Assembly (NCBI RefSeq): GCF_002127325.2
Contig: NC_035449.2
Coordinates: 78,034,693-78,098,692, forward strand
DNA: 64,000 bases
Direction of reading: 5' to 3'
Origin: Helianthus annuus
Lineage: Eukaryota > Streptophyta > Magnoliopsida > Asterales > Asteraceae
Below the pieces are notes generated by a model, which ran no database searches, had not been told where the DNA came from, and saw nothing but the letters and a program-made list of their open reading frames with translations. Shown here piece after piece: positions 33,509 through 43,248 of the stretch. The position numbers and the translations under genes were made by a program. How positions within the stretch are numbered: position 1 is the stretch's first letter; each line of letters opens with the position of its first letter.

Positions 33509-34235
33509 TTGAGGTGCAAAAAAAAAAAAGCCAGTTCGGAACCCGAGACTACTTTGTAACCCGGAAATGGAATTTGTTTCGCAATAAGGCTATAGGGTGT
33601 GGTCATGACCCTCATGGTCACCATGAACCTCTACATCGGCGCCATGTCACTCACTTCTAATCCATCATCCAAAACCACTACCCTAAGGGTGTGGTCATGA
33701 CCCAAACCACTATTTTCTTATTTTAGTTACTTTTGTGGAAAAGGAAAATGAAATATTGAAAAAGGAAAGTAGGCTCATGGTTGCCATGGTTTAATCCATG
33801 TCAACCATGGTGGATAAAGCAAGGGGATGGTGTAACAATCCATTGATGGTCCTATGTGACAGTAATGACCCAACCCATGTTCCCCACACCCTTTAGCCTA
33901 ACTGTAAGGAAATGAGCTGGACCCTAGGGTTGAAACCGACTTGTAATCCAGTACTTTGAAAAGAGTCAAACCCGATCTTTTTGACTTTCTTCAACCCAGT
34001 TTAATCCAAATGAGTTCCAACAAAAACGGGTTTTGACTTTTATTATCGAGATCTCATTCGACTCGAACCCGAACCAGTTTTTTGCACTGTTGGAGCTAAT
34101 CATTATGTCTTTCATATGGTTTCTGTCTTTCTAACGCCAAAATACTACAAATAATTATATTCAAAAAATACTACTTTATTTTTATTTTAAAAACTCTAAT
34201 AATCATATTTTTAACATTTGTTTTACTATAATATT
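33509..34235. other. Host intergenic DNA with a repeated 17-mer
   Basis: No gene seen. The near-palindromic string GGGTGTGGTCATGACCC occurs twice, about 95 bp apart (near 33596 and 33687), and CCCCACACCCTTTAG near 33884 may be the other end of a small element. Evidence for a defined transposon is weak. Confidence 0.4.
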
Positions 34236-34772
34236 TAGGGCTGCAAACGAACCAAATGTTCGACGAACAGTTCGTGAACCGTTCTGTAGAAAGTTCGTTT
34301 GTGTTCGTTCGTTTGTTTATTAAACGAACACAAACAAGAAATTTCGTTCGTTTAGTTAAACGAACAAACATGAACAGAGGGCGCATTCGTTCATTTATGT
34401 TCGTGAACGTTCGGTAACGTGTTCGATAGTTCATTACTGTTTTTAGCTTTTATATTTTATTTAAATACTTCAAAATTTCGACAAATAAAATATTTAACAA
34501 GTGTCAGTGTATTATATATTTTGTTTATGGATGTTTGTTTGTGTTCGTTTGTGACCATTTATATTCATGAACTTTAGTCTGTGCTTATTTGTCTTCATAA
34601 TCGTTCGTTTTCATTCGTTGCCTAAAATTAACCAACAAACACGAATACGTTCATTTCCTTAAAAAACAGACACGAACATAAAATCTCATTCGGTAACCAT
34701 CCATAAATATTTCATGAACACATATATTTTATAACAAACAAATATGAATTGATGATTCATTTGCATCCCTAA
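34236..34772. mobile_element. GTTCG-rich inverted-end repeat element
   Basis: Ends TTAGGGCTGCAAACGAACC and GATTCATTTGCATCCCTAA are imperfect inverted repeats. The interior is packed with GTTCGTTTGTGTTCG-type words on both strands. No target duplication could be fixed with confidence and there is no coding capacity. Confidence 0.5.
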
Positions 34773-34860
34773 TATCAACTTGGGATACAACAAGAGAAAA
34801 TGTATTTATTTTATTTAAATCTAGGACGAAGGTTGGACTTTGGAGGAAGCATATTCCTTA

Positions 34861-35212
34861 GACCATGCGTAATGGTTAAACACTATAATGCCCCCACCAT
34901 GGGGCGTTTTGCGCCATGTGGCGTCCTAGTCAGCAAGGGGGCATTATAGCAAAAGTGGTGTAGTGGGTATAACGCCCCCATAATGCCCCATTCAATCCTT
35001 AAAAAAAAAAAAAAAAAAACAAAGTTATTTCTTATTGGTGGGTCAAACATAAGTCAAACCTCCAACCAAGCAAAATGGCGTTTTAATAATCACGCCAGGA
35101 GGATTTTTTTTCAAAAAAAACGCCCCAAAACGCCCCATGTAATGGGGGTTTGGGCGTTTTTGGGCGTTATAATGCAATTTTTTTTTAAAAAAACGCCCCA
35201 CTACGGGCAGTC
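34861..35212 (+). mobile_element. PIF/Harbinger-like MITE, copy 2, in the hydrolase promoter
   Basis: An element of 352 bp flanked by TTA (34858..34860 and 35213..35215), with ends GACCATGCGTAATGG and CCCACTACGGGCAGTC. It is the same family as 33125..33505 in the opposite orientation. Its right end is 164 bp before the ATG of the hydrolase gene, so it probably lies within the promoter. Confidence 0.75.
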
Positions 35213-35376
35213 TTATGGGCTTGGACTAAATTAAATTAAAATATGACCGTTGGAAGTGCTCTGTTTTTTAAAACAACAAATCGAATCAAATACTTCTAAA
35301 AGCTATTAGAAACCTTCATCGTCACACCTGAAACAGCATCATCATCTCCTGTATCCATCTCTCAAACTCACCGATA

Positions 35377-38361
35377 ATGTCAAATCAGAAAATGGTCCCC
35401 AGAGAAACCGAAGGCGATGATGGTAACAATCAGGTTCATCATCCGTATGCGTTTCATGTTTCTGGTCCTCGTAAAGTTTCTGCCCCAAATTGGCGAGATC
35501 TTATTAATTCCAGCTGGTTAGTATCTCCATTTTCGATTCCTTTCGTTTGATTAAGATTGGATCTCTGAATTTTTATGGGTTCACTTGCAAATTGAAGTCT
35601 GTTTTGTTGTTTAAATTAGGGTTTTGTTTTAACATGAAAATGGATGTAGAGTTTAGTAGCAACTTGCAGAAGATTTGAATAGGAAGATTCATGAGGCGTA
35701 TAAACCCTAAATAAAATATTACTGTATGTAATATATCTTGTATCTGGAATTGAGACCAAATTTGTTGATTTTCTTAAAATATTCAGTTTTGTTTGATGCA
35801 TCTTGTGCCGAAAATGAAAAGGGATTTTGGGTTAATGGGATGAACCTGAACATGACCCGTGTAGTGTATTTATTCGTGTCAAAGCATCATCTCTAACTTG
35901 TACACACTTAAAAGCTAGTAACTTGAACATGACCCATCTAAGCCGTTTATCTAAATGAATCAAATGGCTTGACAGGTTGACAGCTTTCGGGTTAACAGGA
36001 CGAACCAATGAACCTGAATATTACCTGTGTATATATTTGTATCAAAGGCATCAACCCTAACTTATACACACTTTAAAGCTAGTAACTTGAACGCTACCCG
36101 TTTAACCAACTTTCCCCATTTTTTAAATGAGTCAAATGGGTTGACTAGTTGGCGGGCTGGTGGCTTGTGAATGAGTTGAATTCAAGTTATACTTAGATTA
36201 AAAATGGCATAACGACTTGGCAGGCTGTACTAAACAGGCATAAACGGGTTGGCGTATTGAACTTATAAAATATATATTTTATTTCGATTTTAAGTGGTTG
36301 CCAAGGCTTGTTTTACAAAACGGGCAATCGTAGTCAAACAAACCACAATATGACCCATTTGATTAAATGTGATAAACAGGTAAATCCAAACCAAATGGGT
36401 TCAATATCACAATCCGAAACCTAATCGTGTTTGTGTAGTGTTTCATATTGAATGCAAGCCCTAGTTTTATGTATTAAAAAGCAGTTCTTTTGGTCTTAAT
36501 CGGGGGCGGAACTAGTAATATGTGAGCCGTAGCACGGGCTACGGCTGAAGTCCGTATGCAGAATTTTTAGTTTATGCAGTTTAAGAAAAAAGCTTTAAGA
36601 ACATAAGAAAAAATAGAGTTCATACTCAAATAAACAAACACGCTAATGTCAATTGAACGGGCGTTAATACACATGTCGCTGCTATTGGTTATGTCGGTGA
36701 GTTTGCCTGAACATTCGCTGGAGATGGATTTCCAGATTATACTTTATTTAATGCCGCCGCTATCGATTTTTTAGAGTAAATTACAAAAATCGTCCTTTAT
36801 GTATGTCACTTATTGCAAACTGTGTCCTTTATCTTCAATAATTACAGAAAACGTACTCGATGTTTGCAAACCCTTGCAAGTTATGTCCTTTATCCCTAAC
36901 TCAGTTAATTTTTGGTGGTTAAATCTTACCAAATGGACCCCACATGAGGGTATTTTGGTCATTTTACTCTCATGTGGGGTCTATTTGGTCAGATTTAACC
37001 ACAAAAATACACTCATGTGGGGTCCATTTGGTCAGATCTAACCACAAAAAATAACTAAGTTAGGGCTAAAGGACATAACTTGCAAGGGTTGGCAAACATC
37101 GAGTACGTTTTCTGTAATTATTGAAGACAAGTGACACAGTTTGCAATAAGTGACATACATAAAGGACGATTTTTGTAATTTACTCTTTTTTTAATATTGT
37201 ATGATTGCATGGTAAAAAAAATTTGGGATATCCTTGATTTAATGGGCTACTTCCGCCACTGGTCTTAATCATAGCTAGAAATGACTTGTACATCATAGCA
37301 ATAACATATCTAATCAAATTATGGTCTCTATTAATCATATTAATATTGTGAATAACTTTTACGATTCTAGGAAAGATGGAAACTACAAGAGGACTGTCAT
37401 TGCCTGCTTCATCCAAGCCGTATACTTACTCGAACTCGATCGACAAGAAAACCGATCACCAGAAACCGCTCTAGCTCCAAAATGGTTCATACCCTTTAAA
37501 TACAAACTCTCAAAAACATTAATCGATGAACGAGATGGATCTATTTATGGCGCAATACTAGAATGGGATAGATCAGCAGCAATGTCTGACTTCATCCTCA
37601 TTAGACCGAGCTGTGCACCTCGTGCGGTTCTAGCACTTCGAGGAACGCTTTTGAAAGGCCCGACCTATAGGCGTGACATAGAAGACGATCTCAGGTTTCT
37701 AGCATGGGAAAGTTTAAAAGGTTCCGTAAGGTTTGATGGCGCCTTAAGAGCATTGAAGTCGATTTCTGATGCGTATGGAAGCAACAATGTTGCTGTTGCG
37801 GGTCATTCTTTAGGGGCAGGATTCGCGCTACAGATTGGGAAATCGTTAGCCAAACAAGGGCTTTTTGTTGAGACTCATTTGTTTAACCCACCGTCGGTTT
37901 CCCTTGCAATGGGTTTGAAAAACGTGGGCGAAAAAGCGGTTGTTGTTTGGCAGAAAGTTAGAGCAATGGTGTCTTCTAATGGTGCTGCTGCTGTTGAAAG
38001 TGGTGGTGGTTGTAGTAATCCTATAGCATTTAACAAATGGGTGCCTCATTTATATGTTAACAATAGTGATTATATATGTTGTTATTATACGGATCAAGCC
38101 GCTGCTACTACTACTACTGCTATGGCTACTGGTGGTGGTGGCGACAAGGAGAATGTGAGGCCGCGGTCGGCTGCTAACGGAGTGGCGGCTAAGCTTTTTG
38201 TGTTGTCAAAAGGGAAGCAGAAGTTTTTGGAAGCACATGGATTGGAGCAATGGTGGTCAGATGATTTGGAACTTGAATTGGCTTTGGAAAGTAGTAAGCT
38301 TAATAAGCAATTGAAGTCATTGTATAGTCTCCCTCCTAGCTCCACCACAAACCGCCAATGA
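35377..38361 (+). CDS. At4g10955-like esterase/lipase (alpha/beta-hydrolase), two exons
   Basis: The only host gene recognised. Exon 1 is 35377..35516, the intron 35517..37370 (GT...AG) and exon 2 37371..38361, giving 376 aa. The TGG codon is split across the junction. The ATG at 35377 is chosen because it opens the frame and the YAFHVSGPRKV segment is typical of the family start. Exon 2 carries RRTVIACF-like then YLLELDRQENRSPETALAPKW, the ALRGT motif and the nucleophile elbow GHSLG (S193). It ends in a K/R- and E-rich tail. The family is annotated as GDSL esterase/lipase At4g10955-like, but the visible motif is the GxSxG of class-3 lipases. It probably hydrolyses an ester or acyl lipid, but the substrate is unknown. 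No signal peptide is evident. An Ala/Thr/Gly-rich insert (TTTTAMATGGGG) lies near residue 295. A possible AATAAA polyadenylation signal is at 38435. Confidence 0.9.
36502..37260. mobile_element. DNA transposon fragment in the hydrolase intron
   Basis: A 759-bp insertion flanked by the 10-bp direct repeat GGTCTTAATC (36492..36501 and 37261..37270). Its ends GGGGGCGGAACTAG and CTACTTCCGCCACT are imperfect inverted repeats. A 9-10 bp duplication points to a Mutator-like element. It has no coding capacity and itself contains the foldback element at 36773..37186. Confidence 0.7.
36773..37186. mobile_element. Foldback (long inverted repeat) element inside the intronic insertion
   Basis: A 414-bp element whose ends AGAGTAAATTACAAAAATCG and CGATTTTTGTAATTTACTCT are perfectly complementary. 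Arms of about 140 bp continue with words such as GTCCTTTATCC. The centre has repeated CTCATGTGGGGTC(C/T)ATTTGGTCAGAT words in both directions. It is flanked by runs of T on both sides. Confidence 0.75.
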
Positions 38362-39830
38362 TTTTGCTTACATGAACTATATATATATTTTTTTGAATGT
38401 GTGTAATGATCAATGTTTGCTATACAAAGGTTGTAATAAAAAATGTTTTGACTTGCATGGGGTTGGATATATCTTAAACAAGGTTAAACCGTTCGTGAGC
38501 TTGAGCTGAAGATAATGTCGATCCATATGGTGTGTAATGAATAACTAGGGTTAAGACCCGCGGGTACATCGTAAACATTGAATGGATTAGTCCAAACGTT
38601 ATATGATGCATTAACCATATGAAAACGCACATTTCGACGTATCCAGTTGAATTCAATGTAACCTGTATAAGTATTGTGATTGGATCAAACGTAAAGTAAA
38701 TCAAATTCATATCGAACAATCATAACGTATTATATGTGACCCAACCCATACATAGAAAACATAACGGGTATGAAGGAAAATATGCATATGTAATCGAAAT
38801 GGATTAATTAGAGCTTTCGAAAAAAGGGGAGAAAAAGAAACCGTAATTTGACTCCACTCGGTTCGAAACAAACTTTACGAAACATACATAAAATAAACAC
38901 GAAAACATATTATATTTGACTTGAATAATTTCACAAAAAAGTTTACATCGAAACGTAGAACAACTTGAATTTATACCAAAACGTACATAAAAATATGCAC
39001 GTAAAAATGGTTTCTTTAAACGAAAACGTATTATATTTGACATGACTCGTCTATAAAAAAGTTTACGTCGGAATGTAGAACTAATCATATTTATACATAC
39101 CTATACATAAAATATGTACGTAAAAAATAGTTTTTAAGTAAAGGAAGTATAGGGGTAAATCGAAACAAAATATTAGTAAAAAATTTAATAGGTTAAAAAC
39201 GTTCGTAAAACCGTGCCAAGTAGCACCAATGCCACAACGACGTATCGACTCTCAACATTGTAAAAATAAAATAGATAAAATGGTAAAAATTACACCGAAC
39301 AAAAAGCAGACTAAAATCGTTGAACCACGCACACCCGTTACAGTGTATTAATGCGAAGAAATTAACCAGAAACGTAAAACGTAGAAAATAATAACTTAGT
39401 CGATCTAGGACCCGCCCGTTGCGGCGAACTTTTCAAAAGGGAAAAAATGGACGCGTTGCGACGAGTCTGTCAAATATGAAAAAATCGAGCAAAAAACGTT
39501 GAACCTCACATGAACGCTACAACATGTTAACTCGCAAAATTTAGAATGAAACGCAAAACGAAAAACTTGTGAAAGATAAAAAGTATGGGGGACCAAAGTT
39601 GTAAATAACAAAGTGTTGTGTTAAATTATAAAAGATGAAAAACTTTGAGTTAAAAGTAAAAATTTCAAATGGGTTAAATGTAAAAGATAAAACTTCTAGG
39701 TTGAAAGGGAAATATGATTTTTTTTTTTTTTTGATAAACTCCCCAAGCTTGAGATACAACTCCTAATGCACAAAAAAGTTGCTAATTTATATATGGAATA
39801 ATAAGCTTGAACCGAATGAGTTGAGCTTTA
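38362..39830. other. Host intergenic DNA downstream of the hydrolase
   Basis: AT-rich sequence with no recognisable gene. A GACCCGCGGG word near 38555 and GACCCGCCCGTTGCGGCGAAC near 39410 resemble pieces of dispersed plant repeats, but I could not define an element. Confidence 0.45.
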
Positions 39831-40018
39831 GGGCTTGTTTGGCTAAGCTTTTCAAAATGACTTATTTGCTTATTTGCTTTTCTGAAAAGCAAATAAGTCA
39901 ATAAGCTGTTTTGAAAAGCTTTAAAATGGAGCTTTTCAAAATGACTTATTTGCTTATTTGCTTTTCAGAAGGCAAATAAGCAAATAAGTCACTTTGAAAA
40001 GCTTAGCCAAACAGCCCC
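39831..40018. mobile_element. hAT-like MITE
   Basis: A 188-bp element with ends GGGCTTGTTTGGCTAAGC and GCTTAGCCAAACAGCCCC. The middle is a nested inverted repeat of AAAATGACTTATTTGC and GCAAATAAGTCA words. The TIR type is that of many plant hAT MITEs. The 8-bp duplication is not clear. Confidence 0.65.
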
Positions 40019-40483
40019 TTAGTAATTTTAGCAAGCCGAGCTTGAGTACCATCAGGCACAGGCTTAGGTCGGCTTGTGACAAGGAAGTGAGTTCTTTATA
40101 TAGACACTCGTGCACCTCCTACAAAATCAAGATGACTACTCTAGACAACTCGCAAAAACACCAACTCAAGCAAAGTTTAGACGAGCCTAAATTGCCGCTT
40201 ATTTAATAAACAAACTCATTGCCAAGTTTCATATACCGAGATTTTACAGCCTCGCGAGGGTATGTAAGCATATTATTAAAATAAAACTAATTCAATAACA
40301 TTAATATAATATAATATGAGATTGCAGGTTCGGTCCTGGGTGGGCGACTGCCCATGGCCCAGTCTTCCAAGGGGCCTGTTTAAAAAAAATATATCTAAAT
40401 TCTAATAAAGGATTCTAACTAATGACATGCGATATTCTCTTCTTTAATGTCACATTTTTACTTATATTTTAATTTATTTTATT

Positions 40484-40963
40484 GGCAAATTGGATTTAAA
40501 TAATCCCAACTCACTGTTATTGGCCAATAATAATCCCAACTCATTTAATCACCAATAATAATCCGAACTATTCACTTTTGTTTGTAAAATACTCCCAGTT
40601 AAAAAAACACTAACTAGGTTAAAAATTTGTTGATGTGGCATCTGATGTGGCCCTTTTAGCTGATGTGTCATATGATGTGGCAGTTGATGTGGCATTTTTT
40701 GATGACGTGACAGCTGATGTGGCAGTCTACGTGGCATTTTTGATGACGTGGCAGTTGATGTGGCATTTTTTGATGACGTGGCAACTAATGTGGTAGGTGA
40801 CGTGGCAAGCAACATCAGCAAATTTTTAACCTAGTTAGTGTTTTTTAACTGGGAGTATTTTACAAACAAAAGTGAATAGTTCGGATTATTATTGGTGATT
40901 AAACGAGTTGGGATTATTATTGGCCAATAATAGTGAGTTGGGATTATTTAAATCCAATTTGCC
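40484..40963. mobile_element. Mutator-like foldback MITE with GATGTGGCA array
   Basis: A 480-bp element flanked by a perfect 9-bp duplication TATTTTATT (40475..40483 and 40964..40972). The arms are about 145 bp and start GGCAAATTGGATTTAAATAA. The centre (about 40630..40810) is an array of some 12 (T/A)GATG(T/A)(G/C)GTGGCA-like words. The 9-bp duplication and long TIRs fit Mutator-like elements. Confidence 0.85.
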
Positions 40964-40972
40964 TATTTTATT

Positions 40973-41507
40973 TAATAATTAATACATGGATATCACTTAT
41001 CTTTATCTTTATCCTTATTCTAAGAGCATTAACATCCCAATCTTTATCCTTATCAATATAAATAAACTAAAAATACCATTCTATAAATTTATCTCTCATT
41101 TTTTTAAAATCCTCCCGCATCTCATTCCTCATCCATAAAAATACAAAGTTTTGCTTTACTTTTTCTTAAATATAAGAACTCACTTTAATTTTCATTAAAA
41201 GCATATGGATAAAGAATGAGATGGGGTGATATTTTTAGGTAGTTTTCGAGTTAAATGCATCCCTGTGGTTTGCATATATTGCAGACTTGGTCCCAGTGGT
41301 TTAATAATTACACACTTGATCCCGATGGTTGTAATTTTTACACACGGGTGATCTTATCAATAACCTGTGTTAAATTTCTTAGTTAAATGTGTGTGAAATG
41401 ACTAAATTACATCTAACCAAATAAAAAAAGATATAAAGATGGGTGACCCCACTCATCTTCTTCCTCCCCCCCCCCCCTTCTCTCTCTCTAAAATCATCCA
41501 CCATCAC
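40973..41507. other. Host intergenic DNA with repeat remnants
   Basis: No gene seen. AAGAGCATTAACATCCCAATC near 41022 resembles one end of a MITE whose other end is not evident. A GCATCCCTGTGGTTTGC segment near 41256 resembles a dispersed plant repeat. A C-run and CT-run lie at 41466..41488. Confidence 0.4.
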
Positions 41508-42342
41508 TGTCACACCCCAACCGATGACGGAATCATCAGGGCGCGACACTGAGCGAAACAGATTGTCCAGGAGAAATCCATAACAACTAAATTACCAGAT
41601 AATTAACACAATGTCCCATACCATAACTTATCAAAATAAATCAGTTATTACAGACATAGATATCTCAAACATTAATTGTTTGAGACAAATCATAGTTCCG
41701 ACAACTCAAAATATTAATTGTTTGTTTCTAGACTCTTCCTATCTTGATTCCACATAGCAAACATCCTAGCATCTCAAACACCTGTCACATACGTAAAAAT
41801 AGATGTCAATACATATAGTGTAAAGGTGAGCATACAAGTTTAATAGTATAACAGATAACGAAATTGGTTTACGCATAACCACCATGTAACATGTAGCAAA
41901 GTGAAGCTAGTAGATTATCGACAATGAAATATGCACAGACGTGACTGCGAGTTGTAGAATGCGCAACACATATCACCACTGTGACACGTGAAGTAGAGCC
42001 CTTAACAACCCCCTGTCCACGACAGGTGCTGAGTCCAAACTATAGTACTATCGTTGCTAAGGTGTCAGGCAACAATCACTGTGTAAACATAACATACAAG
42101 CATTCATCGAATAACACGTATAACCAGTAAAGGTCAGCGTATAAAAGTGTTTGCGTTGTATGTCGATTGTGATTTGAAATAGGTAACGTATGTAACACCC
42201 AAAAGTGCGTAAAGCAAAAAGGGTTCGAGTATACTCACAGATTGTGTTTACGAATAAACACAGTCTTGGATTAGATTGAAGGGAGCGCTGGAAAGTTAGC
42301 CTGATTACAGAACGATTGCATAAGAGATGAACAGTGCGTTAA
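41508..42342 (-). repeat. Gypsy LTR fragment, minus strand, interrupted by gypsy-3
   Basis: It begins TGTCACACCCC, the complement of the GGGGTGTGACA end seen on gypsy-2 and gypsy-3 LTRs, so this is the 3' end of a reversed LTR. It runs until gypsy-3 starts at 42343. The remainder should lie beyond the right edge. GTTAA (42338..42342) is the expected gypsy-3 target duplication. Confidence 0.6.
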
Positions 42343-42913
42343 TGTAACACCTCGAAAATTCGTACCCAATAAAATAAAGACACGTGTCATGAGGGACAAA
42401 CGTGTCAGGAACCCGGATCAAATAAAGATGTATGGTAGGATTTGAAAAGGGCGTCATGTTATTAAAATACCTCTGAACGACCCAAGGGCGACATGTTATT
42501 AAAATACATCTGAACGACCCAAATTATAAAATCCCGAGATCCTTAAATTGTTTGACAAACATCTGTTATATATTAACCGGTTATTCCTAAATAAATAAAA
42601 ATTCCATCTTTTATATGGAAATTGGGTCATTAAGGATATTACTACTAAAATCCTGATTTAAATTCTTGTTTAAGAAAGATTGGAACTAACTTAATAAAAC
42701 ATGTTTAAACCTTTGTGGGAATCCAAGAATTAATCCTTGAAACTTCCGTCAATTTAAGCTTTTACAAGATGCCAAAGTTGTAAGAGCATGCTAGACATGC
42801 AAAAGCTGAGCGAAAATGGTCCCTACACTGCAGTGAAAGCATGAGAAATTCGGACTTGTATGATTGCATGGTCAAGGATTGAAAGTTGCAAATTTTTTTG
42901 TCCTCTGACCATC

Positions 42914-43069
42914 GGTTACGGACCGTAAGGGTCATGGCTTACGATCCGTAAGGTGCATACCTGGGCGATTTCAGCAAGAGGCGGTTACGGACCGCAACCA
43001 TTCAAGCATACGGTCCGCAAGAGGAGCATACGGACCGCAAGAGCTTAGGCTTACGGTCCGTAAGGCTGT
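42914..43069. repeat. TTACGG(A/T)CCGTAA palindrome cluster in the gypsy-3 LTR
   Basis: Six dyads in 156 bp: two exact TTACGG-A/T-CCGTAA, others with CCGCAA or GATCCGTAA. It lies about 170 bp upstream of the TATA box. Confidence 0.8.
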
Positions 43070-43240
43070 CGCTGGCAGCAGGTTTTGGACAGCTGCCTGT
43101 TTAGCCTGTTACACCGACTTATGAGCATGGTTTTGGAAACAAGGGACTCTCTAGGCAGTATTTAGCCACATAGGGACACCTAGGGTGATCTTGTAACCAT
43201 CTTAGGCTATTTTGGCATGATCTTGGACTTCAAGGTTCAC

Positions 43241-43248
43241 TATATAAG
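43241..43248 (+). promoter_or_regulatory. gypsy-3 LTR TATA box (candidate)
   Basis: TATATAAG in the context TTCACTATATAAGAAAGG, downstream of the dyad cluster. Confidence 0.5.

Noticed and set aside
40320..40375. GGTTCGGTCCTGG word resembling a tRNA or SINE B box
   Set aside because: No A box at the right distance, no cloverleaf and no target duplication.
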